The translations under genes were made by a program, and so were the position numbers. This document shows, in pieces, positions 33,439 to 41,235 of a stretch of 64,000 nucleotides of DNA. The stretch is from Pseudoglutamicibacter cumminsii (GTDB lineage: Bacteria; Actinomycetota; Actinomycetes; Actinomycetales; Micrococcaceae). The notes beneath the pieces are model-generated. The model searched no databases. It was not told where the DNA came from and saw only the letters and a list, made by a program, of their open reading frames with translations. Position 1 is the stretch's first letter; every line of letters starts with the position of its first letter. Where the stretch lies: positions 248,001 to 312,000 of the forward strand of contig NZ_QFWG01000002.1 in assembly GCF_003143995.1 (NCBI RefSeq), written 5' to 3'.

Positions 33439-33672
33439 TTGGCCTGGGAGGGCTATAAGCATTGGCAGGCTACCGATTGCAAGGCGCTGAAGTGCATCAA
33501 CACTCTCATTGATGTGTATCTCCGCGAGCCTTTTTCTGGAATTGGTAAGCCCGAACAGCTGAAGTATGGAGCGCAAGGCTCATGGCCACGTTGTATCACC
33601 GACGAGCATCGTCTGGTTTACCTCGTGGGTGGCGGCGATCTTGTGATCCTTCAAGCGCGCTACCACTATTAA
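33439..33672 (+). CDS. yoeB: YoeB-like toxin, N-terminus shortened
   Basis: 77 residues from a TTG start. A-W-E-G-Y-K-H-W-Q, G-I-G-K-P-E-Q-L-K, W-P-R-C-I-T-D-E-H-R-L-V-Y and the final A-R-Y-H-Y match YoeB, a ribosome-dependent mRNA interferase. About eight N-terminal residues normal for YoeB are missing, because the gene is joined to a yefM fragment. The catalytic Glu/His region is present, so residual activity cannot be excluded, but no intact cognate antitoxin is adjacent. Confidence 0.6.
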   Translation: MAWEGYKHWQATDCKALKCINTLIDVYLREPFSGIGKPEQLKYGAQGSWPRCITDEHRLVYLVGGGDLVILQARYHY

Positions 33673-33681
33673 GGTTCCGAA

Positions 33682-34296
33682 CTACTGCTTCGGTACTACG
33701 ACGGAATGCGAGTTTTCCATAGAGATGACGTCCAACTGGATGAAAACACGACCCTCAGGGTCGGTGATCTCATCCTCGCGGATAGTCGTCACTAATGGGA
33801 CTTCTACTTGTTCGCCCGGTGTGAGCTCCTTGGAAAGCTCTTCTTCTGCGAAGTCGAACACGAAGTCATCGCCGGGGGCATGCCCCATGTCCTGCTCATG
33901 CGCGATTTTTGTGGTGAGCTTGGGGTTGAGGACACGTTCTTCGGGGATGATCGGCTCATCGCTGGTGTTGGTGATGACCACGTTGGCGACTACAAGCTTC
34001 AAGTCATCAGGTGCGTTGATGACGAATTCGTCATAGGCCACGCCCTGGAACTCTTTCGTGAACTCAACCGACTTCACCATGATGGAGTAGTCCATAACAG
34101 CTGCATCGATGTCGACGGTTTCGCCGATCTCGAAGAGCTACTTGTCGCTCTTGTTCTCTTCCGCCGCTTTGTTTTCCGTGGTGGCTTCAGCGGATGCATT
34201 GCCGCCATCGTTGGAAGCGTCACCTGAGCCGCCGCCGCAGGCAGTAAGCAACAGGGCGCCACTGAGGAGGAAAGCAGATGCGAGTTTCTTAGACAC
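33682..34296 (-). pseudogene. DUF4352-like lipoprotein with in-frame TAG
   Basis: From GTG 34296 the frame reads a lipoprotein signal (K-K-L-A-S-A-F-L-L-S-G-A, lipobox L-T-A-C-G) and an Ala/Glu/Lys linker. TAG at codon 53 (34140-34138) then interrupts it. The same frame continues without break through I-G-E-T-V-D-I and a beta-rich domain (V-V-A-N-V-V-I-T-N-T) to 33682. GGAG precedes the start. It is a single nonsense change or a sequencing error; a protein restarted at 34095 would lack the signal. Confidence 0.75.
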
Positions 34297-34465
34297 GTGT
34301 ACTCCGGGGCTATCGGTTCGGTCAACTGGTCAGAGCGCGGGCTAGGTCTAGTCCGCAGCGCACAGAGCGATGTGACCGACCCTACATACGATCCTTCTAA
34401 TACTCAACGAAGCGTTTTCGATCTGTATCGCGGTCGCTGATGAGGGGTGTATCGGCAGGGGGCGC

Positions 34466-34495
34466 TTTACAGATAGACCATGTAGGGTCTATAGT
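34466..34495 (+). promoter_or_regulatory. Promoter/operator of the three-gene toxin-antitoxin operon
   Basis: TTTACA (34466-34471), 18-base spacer, TATAGT (34490-34495), six bases before ATG 34502. The palindrome AGACC-ATGTAG-GGTCT (34475-34490) covers the spacer and the edge of the -10, suiting repression by the Xre antitoxin. Confidence 0.65.
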
Positions 34496-34501
34496 TGTTT
34501 C

Positions 34502-34852
34502 ATGTGGAGCGTAGATCTTGAGCGAATTAAGGAATGGCTCGTTACGCTGGACACCGATTCGCGCGCGCAAGTGGTCGCTGCGATCGAGCTGCTCGAAGGG
34601 GAAGGGCCTAACCTTGGGCGGCCATTGGTCGATACCTTGTCCGGATCTAGGCATCGAAACATGAAAGAGCTTAGGCCGGGATCGTCGGGTCGTTCTGAGT
34701 TACGTATTATTTTCGCCTTTGACCCGAAGCGTAAGGCCATCATGTTGCTTGCTGACAACAAGGTAGGCAAATGGACGCGTTGGTATAAGGAGAATATCCC
34801 GCTGGCCGACGATATGTTTGACGAACACCTGCGCAATTTGAGGAGAGAGTGA
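34502..34852 (+). CDS. RelE/HigB-like toxin (Gp49 family)
   Basis: 116 residues. L-V-D-T-L-S-G-S-R-H-R-N-M-K-E-L-R and S-E-L-R-I-I-F-A-F-D-P-K-R-K-A-I-M-L-L are characteristic of the phage Gp49-like/RelE superfamily toxins, and K-W-T-R-W-Y follows. It is the first gene of a compact operon: its stop overlaps the Xre antitoxin gene start by four bases. It likely cuts mRNA or inhibits translation. The transcript appears leaderless. Confidence 0.85.
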   Translation: MWSVDLERIKEWLVTLDTDSRAQVVAAIELLEGEGPNLGRPLVDTLSGSRHRNMKELRPGSSGRSELRIIFAFDPKRKAIMLLADNKVGKWTRWYKENIPLADDMFDEHLRNLRRE

Positions 34853-35163
34853 GCAAGATGGCTCTGTCGTTGAGGGAATTTCTAGCCGATCATCCTGTAG
34901 ATCGCGAGCTTGTTGAAGCGCATAAGTCACGCATGATTCATGAGATGCGCGCATATCGGCTTCGTGAGTTGAGGGAGCAGGCCGGTTTGACGCAGGCTCA
35001 GCTTGCTGAGCGCATCGGCGTAGGACAACGTCAGGTTTCCAAGATAGAGAACGGCGATATCGATAGCGCGAAAGTCGGAACGGTTCGCAAGTATTTGGAA
35101 GCTGTTGGGGGCAGCTTGACGCTTGAATACGTGTTGGGTGACCGGCACTTCCGGGTGGCATGA
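34849..35163 (+). CDS. Xre-family antitoxin
   Basis: 104 residues. The C-terminal half has the helix-turn-helix L-T-Q-A-Q-L-A-E-R-I-G-V-G-Q-R-Q-V-S-K-I-E. The N-terminal helices should contact the toxin. It overlaps both neighbours by four bases, so the three proteins are translationally coupled. It is the likely binder of the palindrome at 34475. Confidence 0.88.
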   Translation: MSKMALSLREFLADHPVDRELVEAHKSRMIHEMRAYRLRELREQAGLTQAQLAERIGVGQRQVSKIENGDIDSAKVGTVRKYLEAVGGSLTLEYVLGDRHFRVA

Positions 35164-35432
35164 CTGAACCTGATCGGCCTGCCGTCGACCGCGCGCCTGC
35201 CTTTGGTCTCGTCGATAGGGACAACCTGGATAGCCTGATCATTCAGGTCAACGAATCGTCCGAACCGTTGACAGCCACAGGGAGGCCTAACAGGGCTGTT
35301 TTGCTAGGGGATGATGACTGGCGATCTCTCCAGGAGAGCTTGTTCTTGCTTTCGATCCCGTCCCTAGCTGAATCGATCCGAACGGCACGTAAGGAAGGCA
35401 TCGACGTCGGGGCAGAGCAGCTCGACTGGTGA
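35160..35432 (+). CDS. Phd/YefM-like third component
   Basis: 90 residues. The pattern S-E-P-L-T-A-T-G-R-P-N-R-A-V-L-L-G followed by D-D-W-R-S-L-Q-E-S-L-F-L-L-S-I-P matches Phd/YefM antitoxins, with a C-terminal peptide ending G-A-E-Q-L-D-W. No YoeB-type toxin follows. Its start overlaps the Xre stop (ATGA), making it part of the operon. It may be a second antitoxin or the remnant of a second module. Confidence 0.75.
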   Translation: MTEPDRPAVDRAPAFGLVDRDNLDSLIIQVNESSEPLTATGRPNRAVLLGDDDWRSLQESLFLLSIPSLAESIRTARKEGIDVGAEQLDW

Positions 35433-35477
35433 CTCACTACGCTCATGGGGTTAACCCGCAAGCACCCCGCAAACCCC

Positions 35478-35516
35478 TCTTGAAAATCACTGTCTTGAAA
35501 ATCACTGTCATTTTCA
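35478..35516 (+). repeat. 15-bp tandem repeat with TGAAAAT/ATTTTCA dyad
   Basis: TCTTGAAAATCACTG occurs twice in tandem (35478-35507). The second copy forms TGAAAAT-N7-ATTTTCA (35496-35516). The half-sites resemble actinobacterial Zur boxes but with a longer gap. It lies about 180 bases before the metal ATPase. Confidence 0.5.
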
Positions 35517-35554
35517 GCTGTAACTCGCGCAAAAAAGTAAGTTACACATGTTTC

Positions 35555-35582
35555 TTACGATGTGCCTCGCATCACGTATAAA
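35555..35582 (+). promoter_or_regulatory. Candidate promoter of the second metal ATPase
   Basis: TTACGA (35555-35560), 16-base spacer, TATAAA (35577-35582). The inverted repeat GTAAG...CTTAC (35537-35541, 35554-35558) overlaps the -35. The leader that follows holds CCTGA-AA-TCAGG and AACCGG/CCGGTT pairs. Confidence 0.45.
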
Positions 35583-35693
35583 TGCCCGTTCCACACCTCT
35601 TCGGAGCTATCCTGAAATCAGGTTCACCGGCTGTTTAAGAACCGGATGCCCGTCCAGGTTCTTCAGCCGGTTTTCGTCAAGGAGAAGGGTGAC

Positions 35694-37625
35694 ATGAGCT
35701 CAGCGTGCGGTTGCGATGGCGACATCGTCATGGAAGGCATCGAGGTCAAAACTGTCCCGTGGTGGCGGGACATCGAAATCCTCGTGCCACTCACCTCGGG
35801 CCTGCTCCTCGTCGCAGGTTTCATCACCGGCCTACTCGGCCACGAAACCGCCGAACAGGCCCTCTACTGGGCGAGCCTCATCATCGGCGCGGCAACCTTC
35901 GTACCCGACGCCCTCAAACGCCTAATCAAAGGCAAGATCGGCGTCGCGCTCCTCATGACCATCAGCGCCGTCGGTGCCGTGATCCTCGGCTACGTCGGCG
36001 AAGCCGCGGCCCTCGCATTCCTGTTCTCCATCGCTGAAGCGCTCGAAGAAAAAGCGATGGCCAAAGCCCAAGGCAGCCTGCGCGCCCTCCTCGACCTCAC
36101 CCCAGACCAAGCGACCATCCGCCGGGGCGAAGCCACCATCACCATCCCCACCACAGACCTCGCGGTAGGGGACCACATCCTCATCCGCCCAGGCGAACGC
36201 GTCCCCACCGACGGCCTCCTACTCACCAGCCGCACCGACATCGACACCAGCGCCATCACCGGCGAATCCATGCCGTTCAGCGTCGAACAAGGCGAACACG
36301 TCAGCGCCGGCTCCATCGCGACCACAACGCCACTCGAAATCCAGGCCACCGCGCCAGGAACCGACAACTCGCTCACGACCATCGTGTCCCTCGTGCAGGG
36401 AGCGCAAAGCGAACGCGGGGAACGCGCCCGCATCGCAGACCGTATCGCCACCCCGCTCGTCCCCGGTGTTCTGATCCTCGCGGCACTCATCGCCGTAGTC
36501 GGTTCACTCCTAGGCGACCCAGAGCTGTGGATCACCCGCGCACTCACCGTGCTCGTGGCGGCGTCCCCGTGTGCGCTCGCGATCGCCGTCCCGCTCACCG
36601 TGATCGCCGCTGTCGGCGGGGCCAGCAAGTACGGCGTGATCATCAAATCCGGTGCCGCGTTTGAACGGTTCGGAACCATCCGCCACATCGCTATCGACAA
36701 GACCGGAACCCTGACCCGCGGCAAACCACAGGTCGCCGCTGTCCGCTCCGTCCCGAGCGTGACCATGGACGTCGCCCTGGAATGGGCCGCCGCCCTCGAG
36801 CAACACAGCTCCCACCCGATCGCCACCGCCATCACCACCGCCGCGCCAGTCGTCCCCACCGCGACGGACGTCACGGAGCAAGCCGGCAGCGGCATCGAAG
36901 GCTGGGTTGACGGCGACCGCATCGCCATCGGTAGCCCACGATGGCTGAGCCCCGGTCCGCTCGCCACTGACACCGCCGAGCTGGAAGAGGCCGGCATGAC
37001 CACCGTGGTCCTGCATGTCAACGGCGAGGCTGTTGCGGTGATCGGCGTGCGCGATGAGCTCCGTGAAGGGGCGGCCGATGCGGTGGCCGCGTTGAAGAAG
37101 CAGGGCATCGGGATCACGATGCTGACCGGCGACAATGCTCGCACCGCAAAAGCGATCGCGGCCCAAGCTGGCATCACGGACGTGCGTGCTGAACTGCGTC
37201 CGGAAGACAAGGTCGCGGCGGTTGAGGAGCTCAGCCAGGTTGCGATGATCGGCGACGGCATCAATGACGCTCCTGCGCTCGCCGTGGCTGACATCGGTAT
37301 TGCGATGGGCGTGGGCGGTGCCGATGTTGCGATCGAGTCCGCTGACATCGCCTTCACCGGCACGGATATTCGGTTGCTTCCGCGGGCTTTCGCTCATGCA
37401 CGCCGCGGCCGGCGCATCATGAACCAGAACCTTGCGGTGTCGCTTGCGTTGATCGTGCTGTTGTTGCCGCTGTCGTTCTTCGGGGTCATGAGCCTCGCGG
37501 CGGTGGTGCTCGCACACGAACTCACCGAGGTGCTTGTCATCTTGAACGGCTTGCGGGCCGCACACCAGCCGCACATCCACAATCACGGCCACAGCCACGG
37601 TCACGCGCACACGCAAGCTTCGTAG
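35694..37625 (+). CDS. P1B-4-type heavy-metal ATPase with His-rich C-terminus
   Basis: 643 residues, similar end to end to the ATPase at 15184: same M-S-S-A-C-G-C start, T-G-E-S, A-S-P-C-A-L-A (SPC), D-K-T-G-T-L-T, G-D-G-I-N-D-A-P and a final helix with H-E-L-T-E-V-L. It differs by a C-terminal tail H-N-H-G-H-S-H-G-H-A-H that should bind Zn/Co/Ni/Cu. ATG 35694 follows AAGGAG by nine bases; the in-frame ATG 16 codons upstream is not supported. No ArsR gene is adjacent, so regulation must come from elsewhere. Export of Zn/Cd/Co is inferred from class. Confidence 0.9.
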   Translation: MSSACGCDGDIVMEGIEVKTVPWWRDIEILVPLTSGLLLVAGFITGLLGHETAEQALYWASLIIGAATFVPDALKRLIKGKIGVALLMTISAVGAVILGYVGEAAALAFLFSIAEALEEKAMAKAQGSLRALLDLTPDQATIRRGEATITIPTTDLAVGDHILIRPGERVPTDGLLLTSRTDIDTSAITGESMPFSVEQGEHVSAGSIATTTPLEIQATAPGTDNSLTTIVSLVQGAQSERGERARIADRIATPLVPGVLILAALIAVVGSLLGDPELWITRALTVLVAASPCALAIAVPLTVIAAVGGASKYGVIIKSGAAFERFGTIRHIAIDKTGTLTRGKPQVAAVRSVPSVTMDVALEWAAALEQHSSHPIATAITTAAPVVPTATDVTEQAGSGIEGWVDGDRIAIGSPRWLSPGPLATDTAELEEAGMTTVVLHVNGEAVAVIGVRDELREGAADAVAALKKQGIGITMLTGDNARTAKAIAAQAGITDVRAELRPEDKVAAVEELSQVAMIGDGINDAPALAVADIGIAMGVGGADVAIESADIAFTGTDIRLLPRAFAHARRGRRIMNQNLAVSLALIVLLLPLSFFGVMSLAAVVLAHELTEVLVILNGLRAAHQPHIHNHGHSHGHAHTQAS

Positions 37626-37675
37626 GGTACGCCAAACCTGGTCGCAACCCACGAACGCTCGCTAGAGTGAGGTTC

Positions 37676-38458
37676 GTGAACGACATTCTGCGCGAGGTCT
37701 GGCCTGCTCTGGTGCCGCACCTGTTGATCACGGCCGGGATCCCGGCCGCGACGATCGCATTCTTGCTGTACATCAGGCATCGTAAGCCGACCGTCGGTAG
37801 ACAACCTGATGCGGGTGAGGAACAGAAGTACCGGCTGCCCTTTGTTCTCTTACCGGGGCTGTTTGGCGCAGCGCAAGTAGTGCAAGTTGTGTGGATGTAT
37901 CTGCTCGGTCCCGAGGGGGAGGACCCGACGACGCACATGCTCACGGGCGCTGGTTATCTGGCGCTCGGGGTCGCGCTCATCTTGCTCGCCTATATGTTCG
38001 CTTCGTTCAGGCTGTATGCGGGCATGAACGAACTGGTGGTGTACCGCGCGTTTCGTGGCTGGATGGAGTTGCGCCGTGAGGATGTTGTCTCAGTTGATCG
38101 CAGCACGGGCGAATACACGGCGATGATTACGATCGTGTACCGGGACGGCTTGGCTAAAAAGCGTTTGCGGCTGCTGCGGGATCAGTTCGAGGTCGATGCT
38201 TTCACTTGCTCGGACAGGTATGACTTGCGCCGCTACATCGACAAGCACGCGTCCCGGCCGGATGCCTATGTGGTGGATGGTGAGCCGCACGAGGGGGCTA
38301 CCGTGCTCGAAAAGTCTGATGGGGCCTACCACGTGTACGTTGTGGAGCGCGGCCGTACCCAAGCCGTGCGGGATTTCCGCGAAGAGCAACAAGCGGTGCG
38401 GTACATGCTCGAGATCGTTGAGCGTAACGAGCAACGCTTAAAGGACTACGGCTGGTGA
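37676..38458 (+). CDS. Membrane protein with PH-like cytoplasmic domain
   Basis: 260 residues. Three hydrophobic segments (about 12-32, 55-75, 92-112) precede a soluble domain that begins Y-A-G-M-N-E-L-V-V-Y-R-A-F-R-G-W-M-E-L. This resembles the beta-rich PH-like domains often seen in actinobacterial membrane proteins. TAGAGT (37663-37668) ends seven bases before GTG 37676, which I chose over GTG 37667; the transcript is probably leaderless. Function unknown. Confidence 0.65.
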   Translation: MNDILREVWPALVPHLLITAGIPAATIAFLLYIRHRKPTVGRQPDAGEEQKYRLPFVLLPGLFGAAQVVQVVWMYLLGPEGEDPTTHMLTGAGYLALGVALILLAYMFASFRLYAGMNELVVYRAFRGWMELRREDVVSVDRSTGEYTAMITIVYRDGLAKKRLRLLRDQFEVDAFTCSDRYDLRRYIDKHASRPDAYVVDGEPHEGATVLEKSDGAYHVYVVERGRTQAVRDFREEQQAVRYMLEIVERNEQRLKDYGW

Positions 38459-38487
38459 GTGTGCCGGCAGGTGACGGTGCCCGCCGC

Positions 38488-39378
38488 TTAGACGCTGACT
38501 CCGGACTCGCCGGCGATGGTCCGGATGCCTGTGATGACTGAGTCCACCACGATCCCGCTGGTTGCCGGGGAATCCGGTAGGGGATTGTTGGTGATCTCGA
38601 ATTGGTAGGTGCCCGATGCGCCAGCAGCTGTGATGGTGTGTTTGGTTTGGTTGGCGGCTGGGTCAGCGATGAGTTTCACGACTGTGTCTTCCCACATTCC
38701 GGTTGCGTGGGCGAGGGCTACGGCGACGTTGAGGTTCGCCGGGAACTTGTCGATAGCCCCGGCCACGTCACCCTCGTAGAGAACGATCGGCTCAGTGGTC
38801 TTGCCGTCCCGGATCGCGGAACCGCCCCGGAGCTGTTCGGTGAGGCCGCCGTCCATCCACGGCTGGATCAAGCTGGCCGGCGCTTTCCGGGTTTCCAAAG
38901 CCACGGAGTCTAGGCCGCCGTCGCGTGCGGCACCGGCGAGGATGTCGAGCCCACCGATCGCGCCGTTCGTCACGTACACGCGGCCCGGCCCGTCATCGAG
39001 CAGGGTTCGGCGTAGCTGCGGGTCAGCGAGCGCCCCAACGCTGGTGATCAACAGGTCTTTGCCGGCCGCAACGATCGCGGGACCGTATTCAGTCACGGCG
39101 GGAACTCCGGCGCATTCAACGAACAGATCCACGCGCCGGGCAGATTCTCCGCCCGCATCCACGCGCCGGGCAAATTCTCCGCCCGCATCCGCGCCGCGCT
39201 CAGCCGCGCCGTCAGCAAGCGCATCGTTCAGGCTCAGCTCAGCCACGCCGTCGTCGGCTGCTTGCCCCGGCGTGCGCACGAGCGCACCCACGAGTTCAAC
39301 GTCGTGCATGTTGCGAACCGCGGCGGCGACTCGGGAAGCGATCCCTCCGTATCCGATCAGCGCGATGTTCAACGTCAT
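38488..39378 (-). CDS. nadX: L-aspartate dehydrogenase
   Basis: 296 residues. It oxidises aspartate to iminoaspartate with NAD(P), a possible first step of NAD synthesis. The Rossmann motif is I-A-L-I-G-Y-G-G-I-A-S-R-V; other family segments are E-C-A-G, S-V-G-A-L, Y-V-T-N-G-A-I-G-G-L-D and N-L-N-V-A-V-A-L-A. GAGGAGG lies five bases before the ATG. Between the first two strands of the NAD domain is an in-frame duplication (G-G-E-F-A-R-R-V-D-A then G-G-E-S-A-R-R-V-D). No nadA or nadC neighbours are present. Confidence 0.85.
   Translation of the reverse strand: MTLNIALIGYGGIASRVAAAVRNMHDVELVGALVRTPGQAADDGVAELSLNDALADGAAERGADAGGEFARRVDAGGESARRVDLFVECAGVPAVTEYGPAIVAAGKDLLITSVGALADPQLRRTLLDDGPGRVYVTNGAIGGLDILAGAARDGGLDSVALETRKAPASLIQPWMDGGLTEQLRGGSAIRDGKTTEPIVLYEGDVAGAIDKFPANLNVAVALAHATGMWEDTVVKLIADPAANQTKHTITAAGASGTYQFEITNNPLPDSPATSGIVVDSVITGIRTIAGESGVSV
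39128..39187 (-). repeat. 30-bp tandem duplication inside nadX
   Basis: Two adjacent 30-bp units (39128-39157, 39158-39187) differ by one base. They add ten residues in frame. Confidence 0.9.
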
Positions 39379-39555
39379 GCGGCCTCCTCGTTCGCAGATG
39401 CTTCACTTCCGATCCTATGCGGTTCCTATGCGGTGCGGCTCAAGCCTGGACTCCCCGGGAGAGTTACTAAGGTAGATAGCGACCGGCGAGCGCAGGCGTA
39501 AACAAGCGCAGGTGTAAACAAGCGCCGGCGTACGAAACCGTTCGGGAGGGTAACC

Positions 39556-39924
39556 GTGGGCTCATTGAGCGCTAAGTGGACGTTTCGTCGTGTCTATGGG
39601 GAAACGGAACCGACCAAAGGTACCCGCGTTTTGACTGACAGGCTGTGGCCGCGCGGGATTAAGAAGGAAGCCCTCGACTATGACGTGTGGGCTAAGGACG
39701 CCGCCCCGAGCAACGCGTTGCGCAAGTGGTTTCATGAGGCGCCGCAAGAACGTTGGGACGAGTTCAAGAATTGTTACCGCGCGGAATTGGACGAGAATGA
39801 TGCGGCCGCGGAACTCGCCGAGGAGCTGTCGCACAAGGCTCACGTAACCTTATTGACGGCGGCCAAGGATGTCGAGCATTCCCACGTTCCGGTTCTGGCG
39901 GCTTGGTTGCAAGAGAACGCGTAG
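39556..39924 (+). CDS. DUF488 family protein
   Basis: 122 residues starting at GTG with GGGAGG upstream. V-L-T-D-R-L-W-P-R-G-I-K-K-E, W-A-K-D-A-A-P-S and L-L-T-A-A-K-D-V-E-H-S-H are the signatures of DUF488 (YeaO) proteins. Their function is not known, although the conserved W-P-R-G and acidic/His residues suggest an enzyme. It is followed by a GNAT gene 37 bases later, possibly in the same transcript. Confidence 0.8.
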   Translation: MGSLSAKWTFRRVYGETEPTKGTRVLTDRLWPRGIKKEALDYDVWAKDAAPSNALRKWFHEAPQERWDEFKNCYRAELDENDAAAELAEELSHKAHVTLLTAAKDVEHSHVPVLAAWLQENA

Positions 39925-39960
39925 GGAAGCAACAACGTTTAAGGAAGACAGGGTGACCGC

Positions 39961-40362
39961 ATGATCACTTACCTCGATGAGCCAGGCGCTATCCGAGCCG
40001 AGCAGGTCGGGGAGGGTTTCTTTGTCGGCTGGCCGACCCCGCCGAGCGCGCAACAGCTCGTGGACGTCATGGATGGCTCGTACCGGCGCGTGTGGGCGCT
40101 CGATGGCGACCGCGTCGTCGGCTACATCAACGCGATCAGCGACGGCGTCCTCACCGCGTTCATCCCGTGGCTTGAGGTCTTGCCGGAGTATCAAAGCCAG
40201 GGAATCGGCCAGGAGCTGGTGCGCCGCATCGTGGCCAGCCTTGACGGAATGTATTCGATCGACCTGGCGTGCGACGACCACCTGATTGGTTATTATGAGC
40301 GGCTCGGTTTCTTCGAGGGGACCGCGATGGTCATGCGGAACCCGCGGGTGCTGCGCGGCTAG
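39961..40362 (+). CDS. GNAT-family acetyltransferase
   Basis: 133 residues. The acetyl-CoA loop Y-Q-S-Q-G-I-G-Q-E-L-V and the motif B segment Y-Y-E-R-L-G-F identify the GNAT fold. The short length is normal for small GNATs. The substrate is unknown. It follows DUF488 closely. Confidence 0.85.
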   Translation: MITYLDEPGAIRAEQVGEGFFVGWPTPPSAQQLVDVMDGSYRRVWALDGDRVVGYINAISDGVLTAFIPWLEVLPEYQSQGIGQELVRRIVASLDGMYSIDLACDDHLIGYYERLGFFEGTAMVMRNPRVLRG

Positions 40363-40410
40363 ATTGTCACCAGCGGATAGGGTCTGAAAGCGAACGCGGG
40401 AGGAGGGTTC

Positions 40411-40920
40411 GTGGCGTCACCGCAGAACATCTTGATGTATTTGCCGCCGGAGCAGGAGCGGCAGGTGCGCGAGATTTTCGACGCCCTCGAAGCCCGCGGT
40501 TTCCCGCGCCAGAACCAGACCCCGCACATCACCCTCTCTTTTTCGCACGACATGTCGCCCGCGGCCGTTGATCGCGCCGCCGAGGTTTTACCGGGCGTTG
40601 TCCCCGCGGATTTTCAGCGGGTCGGGACCGTGATTTTCGGTACGCGCCGCAAGCAAACCGTCGCGTGGCTGCTTGAAACGGGGGAGCCGATGCGGCAAGC
40701 GGCCCGCGAGATCAGCTCGCTCAACCCGGATGATCACCGCACCGATTGGATCCCTCACCTCACGATGGGGTTGCGGCTCCCGCGCGAGATGGTGCCTGGC
40801 TACATCGCTGCTTTGGATGAGGTGACTCCGCGGCATTTCAAGGAGTTGCTCGCGCATCGTGCTGGGTTCTGGAAGCCAGCAACCCAGGAATATAGGGCGC
40901 TCGCCGGGGACCACGCGTAG
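40411..40920 (+). CDS. 2H phosphoesterase / 2'-5' RNA ligase-like protein
   Basis: 169 residues from GTG with GGAGG upstream. Two H-x-T motifs, T-P-H-I-T-L-S-F and I-P-H-L-T-M-G-L, about 75 residues apart, define the 2H phosphoesterase fold that cleaves or joins 2',5' or cyclic phosphodiester bonds. The substrate is unknown. It is the last gene of the small cluster with DUF488 and GNAT. Confidence 0.8.
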   Translation: MASPQNILMYLPPEQERQVREIFDALEARGFPRQNQTPHITLSFSHDMSPAAVDRAAEVLPGVVPADFQRVGTVIFGTRRKQTVAWLLETGEPMRQAAREISSLNPDDHRTDWIPHLTMGLRLPREMVPGYIAALDEVTPRHFKELLAHRAGFWKPATQEYRALAGDHA

Positions 40921-41235
40921 CCGGCGCTAGGAGCTCGGCGCCAGCCTGTCGCCGCCCGCCGCCCGCCATCGTCCGCCGCCGCCCGCCATCGTCCGCTAAC
41001 CCACCCCCCAATTCGCGCTCTCGGGAACCTCTTCGCGTTCCTCCAGGCTCGCCGCAGAGCGTTTTCAGGATCAATTCAGAATTGGGTTATACCTTCTTTA
41101 CGAACCTTTACGGCGCGCTGCATTCTGCGAATCAGTTTTCGCTCTCCACGATGTATGCCACTGTGGGTAGCCCCGCGACGAGTCTTGCGATCAGCGCCAC
41201 GGACGCGCCAACCGTTTTACCGTGAAAGGGAAACT
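40921..41235. other. Intergenic region with 20-bp tandem repeat
   Basis: 315 bases without a gene. GCCCGCCATCGTCCGC occurs at 40961-40976 and 40981-40996, period 20. The promoter region of the ABC exporter follows. Confidence 0.5.
41072..41091 (+). promoter_or_regulatory. Operator/promoter candidate of the ABC exporter
   Basis: The perfect inverted repeat CAATTC-A-GAATTG (41072-41084) lies directly before GTTATACC, a weak -10-like stretch. Confidence 0.35.

Noticed and set aside
36510-37652. A 380-codon antisense frame over the second metal ATPase
   Set aside because: It is opposite the phosphorylation and ATP-binding motifs of the real gene.
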